The notes under the pieces: generated by a model
The model's database searches: none
Seen by the model: only the letters and a program-made list of their open reading frames with translations
Told to the model about the DNA's origin: nothing
Shown here: piece by piece, positions 24,901 through 39,900 of the stretch
Position numbering within the stretch: the first letter of the stretch is position 1
Layout: each line of letters opens with the position of its first letter
Program-made: the position numbers and the translations under genes
DNA from: Eutreptiella sp. 'Long Island Sound 2002'
Lineage: Eukaryota > Euglenozoa > Euglenophyceae > Eutreptiales > Eutreptiaceae
Assembly (NCBI GenBank): GCA_964036045.1
Contig: OZ038392.1
Location: 36,221,330 to 36,285,329, forward strand
Length of the DNA: 64,000 nt
Reading direction: 5' to 3'

Positions 24901-27900
24901 TTTTTTGTGGGGTAGCTAGCATGTGCTCGAATCCATGCCAGCCACTTTTGCAGCCCACACAGACACCAGATCATGTACCAGCGGTGATGCAGCATCCCCA
25001 CGATGACGATTACACACTGCAACACAGCACAGAGATGCAAAGGGTTTCATAACCCAGATCATATCCAAAAAAAAATCAAAGAAATCGAACCCTGCAATTA
25101 CCAAGCGGTTGACAAATACTTCTAACCACTTGTGGCAGCCCGTATCAGCACCAAGGTCTCCAACGGAGGAGGCCCGGTGAAATGGCTTTTCAGAGTGCAC
25201 GCTGACAGGGATAGTTTGACAGCGAGAGGAGTTTCAGTGCTTATTTCTTCATTGTGCAGGACGTAATGGAAGTCAAAGGCAAGCTGATGAATTCACCGGT
25301 GTGTGGAGGGGGGGAGGGAAGGGGTGGAGTTAGAGAGGGCGTGCAAACCGTCTCCCCAGGGACCGTTTACGTGGCTGCTGTTTGGATTTTGTTCCATGCC
25401 AGCATACCAGGTGTGGCTTGGGTGGTGTCCCTGGTAGTGGTACCGTGTATCTGCGGGTCTTGCCGGATAGTGGTGCTTTTGGACGTTGCCCTTTCGGATG
25501 CAACACCGACCAGCCTGAGTCCACTCGGGGGCCGTTCTTTATGCTGAACGGGTTCACCTCGCACAGTTTATCATCAAGCTGCAGGAGCAGGAGGATGAAG
25601 AATATAAAGTACGGCAGTACTATTTGACGTATGTTGCTGTGATTATGCTTGTTGCGGTCGCTATGATGCCAGCAGGGTGGATACAGGCAGGCTCGACTGG
25701 AGTGCAGGTGGACAGGGGTGGTGTGTGCTGCAAGCAGAATGGATGCTACGTTGCTTGTCCACAGACGGTGGGGAAAAGTATGGTAGGTTGTCCCTCTGCT
25801 CAGCACCGGCAGTGCCTCACACGAAGTCTTTTCCCAAGACGGTGAAGTTTGGAGGGTGCTCAGCGCCATTGATGTGGGAAATGTAGCACGGCGTCGGTGG
25901 TGCGCAGCCTTTTCTGGCAATCTGCCTTTTGGAGAAAAACAAGAGTAGCTTGGCGCTGTGGTCTGTGGGCAGGGCTGCCCGGTCCCTTGCGTGGGAGGGG
26001 CCAACCCCGCAGAACCTCAGAAGCCCGTCTGGCGCGTATCATACACCAGAAAAATCTGTTTGCGACAATTTCCTCGTGAAAACCCAAACCAGTGCGTACA
26101 CACCGGGAAGTACCAACCGGCACATTTACTGAGCCCCATCGCTTTTCCGCTGAAGTCATTTGTGCTTTCAGCTCCTCCACATGAATAAACAGAACCAATC
26201 TGGCATTCTCTGCCTCAGCAGCTTCATTGGCACCATCAGCATGAGCAGGTACAGAATCTTCGGGCACAAGCCGCCTTTCTGCCTCACTGCTTGCGATACT
26301 GGCCATCTGCACCCCTTCAATGAGATCAGAAACCACGAGATAACAGGCACAACAACGCACATGTACAGGTTTACATCCCAGAGCCCCCCCCGAAACTGAA
26401 GTAAGTGAGTAGGTGTGCCAACCAGCACATTTGCTGAGTCTTTATGGCAACCCCACCCCCCACCCGAGAATTGGCACACCGGCTGCAATTGAAAGTATCA
26501 TCCAGCCTTTATGGAACCCCATCCCCCCTCGAGATTCCCTCACAGAGAAACTACACAATGCGACTGCCATAATACTGCAGTACCGCTGACATAGCAGAGG
26601 TGTGCTGTAGATGGCAATGGCATGACAGTGAAACGGCAGTGGTGTGGCAGTGGTATGGCAGGTTTCGTATCATGATTGCATGCCACTGCTGTACCACTGT
26701 GGCGGTGGAAAATTGTTTGTATGTGGGAGCTAGTGGCCACTTGATAGCCAGCAGCCACTTGGTTCCATTACCTTCCTTCCAGTCTCCGGGGTCCAGTTTC
26801 AGGACGTCTGTCACATGCTCGCCGTGGTACGTCCTTCTCTCCCTGTCTCCCTCTCTGGGTGTCGAACCTGGAGCTCCTGGACACACCACCTGCACAACCT
26901 GTGTGTGTTTTGTGCTATGCATGTCCTGCAGTCGTGCGTTTTTGTGTTGTTCTGCTTTGGTCATGTGTGCTGTGTCTCGTTGCATTGGATTTTTTCGTGA
27001 TTTGCAGATGCCCATCCAAGGACAAGTACATGGTATTGCTTGGGATGCTCATGACCGGGGACATTGAAGGAAAGACTCTCATTTTTATCCATGACGTCAA
27101 TTCGGTGTGACTGCTGCTGCGCATTGACACAGGACTGGAACGGTATCAGAGGTTTTTGCTGGGAGGTTAAAGACAGGTCTGCGGGTGGGATTGTCATTTT
27201 TCCCAGAGCCCTCCGCTTGCCTTTGTGGGTCCCAGGGAACCTATTGGCCTACGTGGAACACAGCCACATCTGTGGGGAGAGCACCGTCCAATACTTGGCA
27301 TTTGGATTTGGCTGGCATTGAAACATTTCGTGGTCCAGCTGCCGAGTGGGCAGAAGGCTGCAGCCTGGTGGAATTTCGGGTTCTTTTGAATGGTAAAACA
27401 CCAATTTTATGAGAAAAAATACTCTCAAAGATTGTTTCCAGTTTGGCCCACCCAGCCCCAGTTTTACGCTTGGCGGCCGCGGGCCGGGGTCAAATGACCC
27501 CCCACCTTTTTTTCGCCCACGAATGCTTTGTGAAGTTTGCGATTTTCGGCCAAAGATTTATTTCCCGGACTTGTGGCTGGGGTTGCGAAAGGCGCAACAG
27601 CCGACAGATGCACTGTTTGGCTGTGTTGGACTGAAACTCAACAGGCATTATGGCTGTTTTGGGCTGGAAACGGAGTTGCTGCAATTTCCCACTACTGGCG
27701 CGTTTTTGGGCGATTTAGGGTGCAGTCGACGAGTGTGTGCTGGTTGATGACCAGCTGTGCACGTCGATTTGTGCTGGGTCGCAGGATTTGGGTTGCGGAA
27801 GTGGTGGTGGCATAGGATAATATTTTGCTCAAAGACCCGTCGTTTGTGGGACTTTTTCCTTTCGATGCGCCCAAAGACATCTTTTTCATTGGAAAATAGG

Positions 27901-30900
27901 ACACATTTTCGTCTCGAGGAAGAATGTGGAGATTGCTTGCCCCTCGCCACGAACAAGACGACACAGCCAAAATAACATGATGAAGTAGCGTGCATCTTCT
28001 CATTCAAGCCAAATGATAAGATCCAAAGCATGAAACGCATCCCTGCCCATCTTTCCAGCAGACCACGTAACGTATAGAAAGATCCTTTGGGCATTGCCCC
28101 TGACCCCAGAGTCGTTCCACGTGCATCTGCCTGGGGCTCACTAAGGCTCCACTCACGCCCCCTGCTTGGCCCTGCCGTGTACTGTCCGCTGGATCCATCC
28201 AAGTCATTCAAACTTTTGGAAGCGGGAAATCAGAGCTCTTCTGCACAAGCACATGCACTATTCAGCATGGGCCTTGGGGTGACCGAAATGATGCAGGAAA
28301 TGCTGGTGGACTTCAGGGAGCAGGGCGAGTGGGGCTGAAGACAGAGGACAGGATTATGATTTTGACACGTTGCATTGATTCCTTCTGTCCTGAGGTTGGC
28401 GTTCATTCCGCAGTCACTACAGTTTCTGCCATTTCCCCAAACTGTCATGATTTTTCATTTGTGAGTTTTCTGGCCATTCAGATTGTACCCATTGAAGTTT
28501 TTGAAAATCGAGACACTGGTACAGTTTTGTCTGCTTTCTACCTCCTGGTCGATCACATCTTTTGCCCCCCAGTAGACAATTCTGAGATCAAGGCTGAGAT
28601 GTGAAGACTGCACCGAGCACAATGCTGAGGTCCCAGGATCGGACCTCAGTATCAGGGAGGATAGTCCACTGGCAGTGGGCATGCCCACTGCCAGTCCGCA
28701 GATCTTTTCCCCATGGCAGTGGGAGTAGATCTGAAGACTGGGTAGGCCCATGCATCTGGGTCAACAATTGGGGCAAGTGGCTGCGACAAATCATAGACAG
28801 CCATAACCCAGAACTCGGGACTCATTTTTGGACAACCCAAACAGTGCAGTGGGATGAAGATGACAGTGGGAGGTCGAGGTTTTGAGCCCCGCACATTCCC
28901 ACCAGGTACAAGACCATACTGGACAAGGTTTGGGTAGGGGTCCCTTGCTCAATGCATATTTCAGGAACACCAATTCATTATTGAACGCAATTGGCCCTGG
29001 AGGGGCTCTGCCTCCCCGTTGAAGCCTGGCCTTAGGCCTTGCAGAGGACACCTCGACATTGCACCTTCAGGACAACGAGGGCGTTGAAAATTGCAACGTT
29101 ATCATTTGCCCTGCTGGCTACAGTCTGCATGCTCTGTGCACGGTCAGAGTTTGAAGGGTTGCCACCAGTGTTTCGCACTGCATTCGGCACGGGGCCTTGT
29201 TCGGAGGGGTGGGGAGGGGGGGCGTGGCATTCAATGAGCATTGCCCTCTGCTCAGGCGACGAAGCTGCAAATTTTCTTGGATTTGTTCAAGATCCCTTGT
29301 GCCATTTTGAATTCCGAAGTGCCGGAGAACTCACGGTAGTAGCCTGCGCGACCCCGTTTGCGTGCCAATACATTACTGACACGTGCCTGCACAAAGCCGT
29401 GACCCCAGCACCTTCAGCCCCGACGCGGTGGACCGCAGCTGTTGCCACGGAGGCACGTGCAATCAGAGCGCTCACCGATTCTTAGGGTATCTCACACCAT
29501 CTGAATCATGAAAACGTGCACAGTTGCCTATTCGGGGGGGTTCATCCCCCCACCTTCTTTCATGGAACACCTCGAGGGTGAGCAATGGCGATTGGCTTCG
29601 TGTGGACGGCGGTTGGGAGTTAGTTTACCAACGGTGAATGGCAGTCAGCCATGGCACATGACACCAGTTGAAAGACAAGGGGGCAGAGCTGTGGGGCACG
29701 GGCGCAACGCCCATGGTGCGGGCCAGGATGCCCTCCCCCTTCGGGGCCCATGTGCGCGGAGGCCGTCGGGGCCTCTGCATCGCGAAGGCACAGGTCCCGT
29801 GGATGGTAGTTACATCGAGTCCGTGCCGTCAGGGTTTCGTGCAGAGCTGCGGCCTCGGGGCAACGCCGGCATGGGAGGAGTGAAGATGCCCCAGTTGAAC
29901 ACGGGGAGACTCTGGGATATTGATTGCATATTGCTTGGTGCTGTCGATGGTCTGGGGCATTTGTAGGGCGCTGCTGTGGATTCGGCCACGAGCGACCAGT
30001 TTGTCTGCGAGATGCCGTCATTCGGTGCGGAGGACGTTCAACGAAGACACTAAAAATTTCTTTTTCTTTTTTTCAAAACGCAACCAAGGCCCTCCAATAG
30101 AATGGCATGCAAATGCACGAAATCTGCTGATGTCTGAAAGCAGCCACTGCGCGGTTTTACAGATCTGGAAGCAAGTGCACATGCAGCCCTGTGTACCCTG
30201 GCGATACTGCACACCACACATGTTCTTCAGTAGCCCTCAGCGTTATGCCAGGATAGCACCTGCTTTGGCCGACGCATTCAAACCCCTTTCTTTCGTGAAA
30301 AATGGAACAAGATGGCCGACGACATGACGCTCAGCTTCCCGCAGTTTGTGCAGCGTTGTGTTGTTTTCAGGGTTGGAATGCAGCTGATTTTGGTTTTCTT
30401 CATCTGGGGCAGCGGCTTCGCGGTGCCCTGAATGGGGTGGGATGCTTTTTGTGTTGTATTCCCACGTACCTCCCTATCTCCTGCACTTGCTGAGGTAAGG
30501 ACCTGGTGTAGAAGGCCTGTGCGCTTGCCATCCTCCGTGCAGAAATCACATTGTGCGCCAGTTCAATGAGGGCAAGTTCAAACACCTCATTGCGACGGAT
30601 GAAAGTTTGAGGCTGGACGATATTGCGAAGCGAAAGGTGCTTGTCGATCCTGGCCCTGACCTATCTTGTGGGTGTCCCTGGCCATGTGTTTTGGGTCACC
30701 TACCTGTTGATTGAGGTCATTCATTGGAATGGGAAGCGCAGGGCAATAAAGTGCAGTTTTTTGGGCGAGAGTTGGGGACAAGACCCGTGGTTGCAGCCGT
30801 GCCTAAGTGCTGGTCTGAAGCATGTGCACCTGTGTGGTGCCACTCCAGCCATGCGCAACCGTGCATAGATTTGGCGGTCGGATGGGATGATGCTGTTTAT

Positions 30901-33900
30901 TGACACAACACCGCTGGACCAACCACACACTGGTGCAACCCACATGTGGACAATGGACAGTCAAGCAGGGCCCAGAAGAGTCACATATTGTGACTATGCC
31001 AGGGCTGTCTTAAAGAACCCGGATCCTTTTTTTTTTGTGCTTAGGACAGCCCCCAGGGACCACCAACCGCCAACTGCCGCCACCCGCCAAACGCCAACCG
31101 CCACCAACCGTCAACCACCAACCCTCAACCGCCAACCGCCAGCCCCTGCCAACCACCAACTGCCAACCACCACCAACCCTCAACCGCCAAGCCCCAACTG
31201 CCAACCCACGCCAACCACCAACTGCCAACCACCAACCGCCACCAACCGCCAACCGCCAATCTTTGAAGTGAAAAGGTCCCATGACCATGAAGCAGAGAGC
31301 GTCCCCGTGAACGTTCGTTTCTGTTGGCGTTACGAACCCTTTTCTTTTTTTCCCCTCAAGGACAGCCCTGGACTATGCAGAGCTTTTGCGGTAACCTGTG
31401 AAGAGTTTTTTTATGGCTCTCTAAGCACCGACCCCAACTGACTATTTACTAGACCCAGCTACTACGATGGCTACACTGTGATCCTTGAGGCTCTTGACAT
31501 CAGAGGACATGGCTGAACTTAATATTCTCCCAGGACGTTGCAGAGGAGTGAAGAACTGAGTTGATCTTTGCAGACACTTTGCATGGGTTGAAAGGAGGAT
31601 GCAGATTGGATGTACAGGATTGTGAGAGATTGGGTTGGAGAGACTGGCAGTAGAGGATTGGAGAGAAACAATCCTTTGTTTTTGGGTGGGGCCCACAACT
31701 AGTGTCATGACCCATTTTTGGTATGTCAACCTGGTTCTCTGTGCAAATCTGCACCCAAACCCCACAGCACCACAGCCCCTTAGCCCGTGGGTGTTTCTCT
31801 GGGATTTTTGACACACATAGGGGTGGCAATGAGTAACTGTTGTTTGGATAGAATCAAAGTGATGAAAGAAAAAGGAAACAGCCAACAATGCCTTGAACTG
31901 ACCCCCTTTTTGGTAGGTGCAGAAATAATGCAGAAGTTACCAATGTCGAGTTTTTGAGGGCTGCGCCCCCTCCTATCACTGAGTCATCACCTGCAATTGG
32001 GCAGGACAGTCGGAGGACAGGAGGCAGCTGCATCTAGCAATTGGTTCCACCATAAGTACATCATGAACCATTTTCCAGTAGCTTCAACACACAAGATACG
32101 TTGGGGAAAGAAAATTTAGTGTACGTTGTATGGAATGTTTTGGCCAGTTGATGCCTCGACTTTTATGGTCCACACACACCCTCATGGACCATGATTCTGT
32201 GTCCTCTTTTCTGATTAATGTTGGGTTGAAGTTGTATGTTGCCTTGTGTTGCATTCAGCTGCTCGGGTGATGCGATGCATTCTTTTTTCCACAGGCGGAC
32301 CTTGAAAGCAGCGGGAAACAGAAAGAGCTGGAGCAAGAAGGTGTGCAACAGGGGGAGGGCACCCAATTAACTCGCTGTATCACCATTTTTCAGACCCCTT
32401 GCCCCCAGGGGGCGGTATGGCAAACAGTTCCCCCCCGTCTGGTATTAAAAAAAATTGTAGCTCATCCGTTTTTTTTCACAAACACAAAATGGAGGGAGCT
32501 TGCGGGCCATTTGTTGATATTATATGGTAGAGGACTGACTCAGCTCCATTGCTGCTGCACGCTTTTTCAGTCTCCCATATATTCCCCCTTTCTTTCATGC
32601 ATGTTTGGGAGCCTTCCTCCCTCCAAAGTTTAGCCACTACAAACTGAGGGTGCTGGCTGTGGGGCTCCAAGGGTTTTGGTTATTCGTAGTCAGCTAGCAA
32701 TATAGGTTAGGCTGCCACCTTGTAATGACAGGTGGAGACCACAAAACCCCAATGGAACCCTACTCCTTCCTCTTGCATGCTTTTGCAACACAACATGGCC
32801 TAGTTGTTAAGCCAGATCTCAGCAAGGCATATGAACATCTGAGTAGAGGAGAATGTTTCATCACTGCTCCCGCCTATCTTCTAGTGTCTTGTTGAATGGT
32901 GGTAAAGACCTTGAGAATTGATGACATGCATTGCAATGAGATGAAATGATGATTTCTGGTCATTTGACACTGTCGCCTACGCCTGATTGAAGCACAATCA
33001 CCGAATGGCACGTGTGCGAGCATCACATTTTTTTTGGGATCATGTTGTGGTATGTCGCTTGTGCATGTGTTAATCTGGGCATATTTTTTGTACTGAACAA
33101 TTTTGTATGGATAACCAGAGTTGTGGACTGAAAAGCGGGGGGGGGGGGGCGCAGGGCCTGGTCTTTGTGCCCCCGCCCCTCTCTGTGTTGATAGATAGCA
33201 GTCTAGGGATTGGGGCATCTGCAACACCGAAATTTTTCCCATTCCTACAGTAGGGGGTAAATTTTCAGTTTCGCCCCTCTTGTCTATGCTCAGAATGCTC
33301 AGGACTCAACATAGAACGCAATTTGCTGTGTGCCATTTTGCATGGTAGGATTTTTCTTCGTATTTTACGCTTTGCTTCTTCTCCAAGGCTGAGTGACCCC
33401 GAACTTTTGTTCCAGGATTAGGGACATTGAGCTGGTGGCACAATTAGGGCCTTTTTAGGGAGTATGTGGAGCTACCCCTTTTAGCAAGCAGCAAGCATCA
33501 GCACCAAGCAGCACCAAGCAGCAGCAGCACACACAAAGTGGCAAAATTCGGAACTCAACCCTAATGGCTTGGATTAGTTTAAAACTTAGTGGATGATGCC
33601 GAGGTCTTTGGAGTCCAACCCCACAAAGTTTGAGCAAGAAACTCAACAGTGGCAGTCAGAGACAGTCGCTGTAATTAGCAGACCTATATCTCAAAATCTG
33701 TCAAAAATTAAAACGCGTGTCAATATGGATGGGGCCATACATGAGAAAACGATTGCCCAATGTTAAGAAAAATTGCTCCTTACCTTTTTGCAGCCTTTAC
33801 ATGTGGCTCCTTGTTCAATACATCTTTGCAGCACAATGCACTCCTTATGGCGAAACAAGGAGTGGTGCTGTGACAATCATGTGCACATCATGGAGGGTTG

Positions 33901-36900
33901 TACTGATCGTTTATTGGAGTGTTGGGAAAATTGGAATGGGACAGCACATCACAGATGCATTGGAGCATTTATTACACACACTGCCTTCTTTGCAAAAATA
34001 TTCCAGAAGCTATATAGTCCTGGTTGATTCCCTCGAAGTGTCGACCCCAAGCCTTTGAAGTGCACCTCAAGAAAAGTGTGAAAGGATGGTGCCTCCAGTG
34101 TTTGTGAATTCGCCATTTGGAATGGTGGCACGCGGTGCACCAGTATGCCCTTGACATGGGCATCCCGTTGTCTGTGTGCAAATGGGACAAGAATCTAAGT
34201 CCATTGTATGCAAGAGGTAAAGGAAGATAACACCGTGGTACCAACATGCTTGGTGAGAACAATGGGAACAATGGGGCATGTTGATGGTTCATGTATTTCT
34301 TTTATCTCCACCATGGGGACCCCTAGGTTTGGGGTTAGGGAGTCTCATTGTTTTTTCCCCACTACGGGGACCACTTGTATGCATGTGTGCACAAGGAAGG
34401 ATGGAATGGTGGTGGAACGATTGCTTGCAAACAATGACATGGAAACAGTGGCTCAAGTTTAAGTTGTTGATGTTGCTATGTGTCTTGCACTGCCTGCCAG
34501 GTGCTTTGGTGGTTCGGTTGTGTGTTTGCAGCAATTCCTACTATTTTTTCATTTGTGTTTGTGGTGAATGGTAAACGGAGATTTTACCCCACAGGTGTTA
34601 TCTTCACAATGCTCAAAACGAAATAGGGAATTCAAAAATGCCACCAAAACCGGAAAAATATCTTGACCCCCCCCCCCCCCATCTAGACCCACTGCCGCCG
34701 CCGCGGGGGTTGGGGTCCGGATTTTTACTGAACCACCCTGCATGGAAACCAGGAATAACACATATGAAACCCTGCAAACCTTGCAGAAAGCTTGTCTTTG
34801 TGCAGAAACGGGGGGTTTCCACAAAAGCCCCCCCATGCACAGTAAAAAACATGGAAAATGGCAAAACACCTCCCCGGCATTAAAACACTCATAGAAGGTT
34901 TTTGGGGGGCGTTGGGTTCACATAAAGTGAGGCATGCATGTGGTCACACAACATTCTCGAGGAAAGTGGGGCGCTGCCAACCACCGAACAACCACCGCCA
35001 ACCACCGAACAACCACCACCAACCACCGAACAACCACCACCAACCACCGAACAACGACCGCCAGCAACCAAACAACCACCGCCAACCACCAAACAACCAC
35101 CGCCAACCACCGAACAACCACTGCCAACCATGGAACAACTGCCAACCACCGAACAATCACCGCCAACCACCGAACAACCACTGCCAACCACCAAACAACC
35201 ACTGCCAACCACCGAACAACCACCGCCAACCACCGAACAACTTCCTAGCCAATGTTTCTTTGGTCACACCCCACATGGGTCCCATGCACAGAGCATCTCT
35301 ATCACAGGGCAACCACCCGTATGGCCCCTTAAAGCCGCAAGGGGAGGAAGGGCAAGTGTGACTACCAATCACCGGGTCTCTATGTCACACAAGCTGGGAG
35401 TAGGTGATGAGAATTGTGGGTGCCACTTATAGGACCTCTCTCACACATAAGCCGACAATGCCATCACGCATTTGGCTGCAACATATTGTAGATAAATTGC
35501 TTTTTCTATTAGCCATTGGATCGGATGTTTATCAGTACTTTGCCCTTTCTTTTCCCCTGAAATCTATTTCACCTATGCTTCTACACAACCAGTAGAAGAG
35601 GTACAAGCTGCTTCCATTTTCTTAGGATGTAGAACTATCACCATCATTCTCATTTCCATCAAAATAAAAGTAATTAGCAGAATCAGGGGTACATGATGTT
35701 TCCATGCATTTATTGTCTTACTGGGCAGTGCTGAGGGATTGCCACTTAAGTGAAACCCAATGTGCCCACCAAGAGTTTGGATGGCAATGTGCCGCATAGT
35801 CCTTGATGGTCAGGACACATGGGGTTGCATAGCAGCCTGGAATGGGATACACTAGATTCTTGTGTTTGTGCCAGGGCACAGTTGGCTTGAAGGTGACTGC
35901 AAACAGGCGTGTATTTGTAATTGTTTTCAACCACAGACGTGGTAATCCAAGTTCCTATGCTGCAGCCACATACAGGATTAGGTTTTTGCCTGGTCACCCT
36001 CTACCACTACCTTCTCCGTGCAATGCGTCATCAACAGTGCATTAGGCGAAACCGACAACGGTGGTTAAGTGACGGTGGTTCATGATTGGATGACAGCAGC
36101 CGCTGCTCAACCGAGTGTATTTTTGCCATAGTGCAGAACGTTCAGGTTTGACACTGTGACAAAAATATGTTTGTGCTGCGAGCGTGGCTTTGTCTAAGCA
36201 CAGGACTGGTCTGACCGCTGGTTGTCCCCACTTGGGCCATGCTTGCGCACAGGGGAGGGGGTGTACCCTGCGCTCCCTTGTCCAAGCACAGGGATCCGTC
36301 AGGCTGTGGCTTCTACCTCCTATCGGGGCGTCGGTTTCAAGGGAAGCGCAGACGTGCGCAGACTTCTTCTGAGTGCTGAGCTGATGATTCACGTCCTCAC
36401 TTGAGCTGGTCCCATTGCTCCTGTGCAGCTCAAGGAGTCGGCAAGAAGCGGAAGCGCAGTGCCTCAGTGGTGTCCACTGAACCTGCGATCGCGGGAGATC
36501 GTGGTTTGGGTGGGCCGCCTGTGAAGAGGATGCGTCTGCAAGACAAGATTAACGCTCTCCACGTATGGCGTTGTCGTGTTTGGTCCTTCCGCAACGGAGG
36601 ACTCACTCCTGATGAGTGGATGGTGACTGACAGATGGACTAGAAAGGTTGCAATGGACAACCCACCCCCTTGTGACTGAGAGGGTAAACGTCGATTATAG
36701 TCCTGGACGCCGTGCGACGGGTGAAGCGAGGGGGATTGTTGACAAACTGCCCCTGTTTTGCAGAAACGTTTCCACGTGCACTCAGTCTTGCTCAAATATG
36801 TCTGTTTGGTCCTTTTTAGGAAAAGGAACAGCAGGCTGGAGAATACGGCATGCATCGTGGTATTGATTTCAAGAACGTTGGATGGGTCATCAATTTTGAT

Positions 36901-39900
36901 ACGTGTGATGATGCAAGCACATACACTCATCGAATCGGTATGCTCAGATTTCTCGGCCAGGGCTTGGTTTCCATCACTTCCATCATGAAGTTTTTGGGTT
37001 TTGTTGGGTTGGGGGCCAGAGCAGTGGCTCAGCATTGATAAGTGACAGCACCGGCACCATGCTGAACTCATGAGCATCATTACCCTGAGCTACTACTGGG
37101 GGCTGGCGAACCCCCCCCCCCCTGGCCCTGGGGGCCGTGAAATGCTGGGCCTGGGTGCCGAAGCCTGACAACGGGTTGAGGAGGACAGGGTAATCATGCT
37201 TCCAGCCGGCGCGGTGTGGTGTAGCAAAGCAGCCCTGAAACAGTTGTGCCAATCATTCCTCCCTTCCTGGAGGCATGCAGCCAGTCACAGGCAAGCCCAA
37301 GCTGCAGGACGTCATAGTCTTGGATGTGCAGCAGGGCAGTCCCAAGAAATCGGCGGGGTCCAATGCTGAATAGTGCTTTCGCCTGCGTGCTGAAAGCCAG
37401 AATATGTTTGTGGCCCATTGATCGGTCCAAGAGCTACCAAGCACTGGAGGGTTTTCTTCCAACCACGGAGACGCGCACCACACAGCTTTGTATTGAGCAA
37501 GCCATCGCTGGAAGAGCTAAGTAGAACTCAGAGTGCTCTCAGTGCACCTGATTTCCATTGCAGCTGGGGTATTAGTGTGATAGGGGTGCCGAAGAGCAGA
37601 CTCCCAACTTTATTTGAGACCTGCCGATGCCAGCACAGAAGTGGACACCAGGGGGACAAAATAATGCCATGGTGAGCAGTGGGATCAACATTCCACTCCC
37701 ATCCATAAAACTGCAATTTTCCCTCCTCCCTCTCCGACGCGAATGACCTCAATCAGCAAGCACGTCAGGCAAAGGACGTAGCACATGGACACTGGTTCTA
37801 GTATGAAGAAACCAACCAGCCTTCATGGAACCTCCCACCCGTCCACCTTGCACCTCATGCTCCCTCCCCACCCGCGTTGCAGTGCAACGTCCAGGTTTTG
37901 TATGGCTTACCCAGCTAAAGCGCCGTTGGGAAAATGCACCCGCCTGTGGAGAAGACGGCAAGGCCGAGCAGCCGCAACTTGGGCATTGGTACAGTCCACT
38001 TAACAGCTTTACCCTTCCAACAACCAGGGAAAGAGCCCCACTGTGACCCGACCCGCATGTCCTCTTCAGGGCACTGCCTCTTTAGGGGCGCCAAAGGGAC
38101 GAGGTCTACGGGGTGTGAGCCTGCCAACACACAGAATCCATCTTAATTGGTGTGTGCCCCCACAAGGCAGCCAATGACGTAGCTCTATGCATGGGGCCAC
38201 CAATAAGGAGAAGCCGTGGGGCCAACAGGAAATGCCCACGAGATCTCTGCGAGGGGGTGTGGGGATGGGTGGAATTGTGGGAGGTTTGCCACACCACGGG
38301 GCTGAGGGGTGTGGCATGGGGGGGAAATCCTTTGACAACAAAGTCCATGTCGGTATACCCCTCCTCTCCCCTGCAGACACACGGCAAAAGCCCCCACGCA
38401 CGCATACCCCTCCTCCACAGGACAGTAGAGTGGACTGGATCAATTTGTGACCTGCTTGCGGTCCCCCACACACACTTTGCAACCCGGGCTGATTCAGTCC
38501 GCCTGGAAGGAGCTGCCTGCATGGGTAGATTTGGTCCGCCCTTGACAGAAGTCACAGGGCTGTGACCTCGTCTACATTTTGTTGCTGTTGGCACTGCACG
38601 AACGAAACACCAAAAAAAAATGGCAAAACACCTGGACATGCTGCACACAGCTGATGGGTGACGCTTTGTGCTCCGGAACTCCCTGGCCCTGTGCGATATT
38701 TCGTACATTGGTGGTGGTGAGCACCCTCCAAATTTTACTGTCTTGGGAAAAACTTCCTGTGGAGCATGCCGAGGTGGCGTTGCAGAAAAAGATCATTTTG
38801 GGTGCACAGTAGATCATTCAGAAGCCTCTGAGTGGTGCAGTAAACCAGCCCAAGGGCCACCTGAACAGGGGAGGGCAACCTCCCCTGGACCAGCGCGGTC
38901 CACAGAGAAACACACTCTGGCAGCGCCATCCGCAAAGCAGCATGCACAGCACCTCGGAGCCAGCTGCACCAGTCATCAGAGTCCTCAAAACGTTCTAGAC
39001 ACAGGCATGGGACGCCAAGGGGCACAAGCAGAGGGACAACTGCCCCACAACAAGTAAGATATTGTGGGAACAAGCAGGGCAAACTTGTGTACACCTGGAA
39101 GCACCAACCGGCATATTTATTTATCTACGGCATCCCGCCCCCCCCCTCTTTCCCCAGGGCTGGCATGCTCAGGCTGCAGAGTCCACAAACCCTCAGCCAG
39201 AATAAAGAATTGCTAGGTCCTGAGCACACTGAGCACAGTCCACTAGCAATACCACAGGTAAAATGCTTGGAAATGCTGATAACATTTGTGTTATGATTAC
39301 CACATCAGTGGTGGGTGGTGGAGAGCACCCTCCAAACTTCACAGTCTCGGAATAAATGCATGTGAATCCTGCTCATGTTGGCAGGAGAGCAGGGATGCCA
39401 AGGGGGCACTCTCATCCACAAAGCTGCACTCCCCGCCTTCCCCACATGCACTAACCCCCCAAAAGTGGGTTTGGTTTGTGCAGCAAACCAGTCTGCCACA
39501 TTGTCTCATTGCACAGCTGGGGTGCTTGTCAGGCCTCCTAAGTAGCCGGGATTTCGGTGACCTTCAGTGACCAGTGACCGGTGGTTTGGTAGTTTTTTTA
39601 CACTCAGTGACTTCGGTGACCATCAATCTACAATAGAAGATGTGAAGTAGCGCCTGTGCCATAGCAAACGATCAGAGGAGTGGCTGCAGGCCTCGGTTTC
39701 GATGTCCACCAATGTTTTCTTTGCTTCCAGTGTCCTGTTGATGTGCTCGGGTTTGGTTCCGAACCAAGACAACAATTTTTATCAATGGGATGATGTTAAA
39801 AAAAAGCGCCTCAACGGCTTCCAATGGCGGAATTTGAACCAGCCTCTTTTCTTCTGCAAGCAAGTGCATATACCACTGGGACCAGGCTTCGTTTATAAGA

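Larger units (their letters stand above)
25629..27007 (+). other. DBP9 intron 7
   Basis: 1.4 kb. Contains an inverted family-B repeat (about 25810-25870), plus-strand family-A copies (about 26040-26135, 26405-26480 and a shorter piece 26490-26530), and a GGCAGTGGTATGGCAG-like short repeat with an inverted partner at 26590-26710. Confidence 0.55.

Noticed and set aside
30887-31441. 184-codon Pro/Thr/Asn/Gln-rich frame
   Set aside because: Created by the CCAAC-type minisatellite in intron 10.
34889-35432. Long open frames on both strands (100-167 codons)
   Set aside because: They follow from a 21-bp minisatellite whose period is a multiple of three; not evidence of coding.
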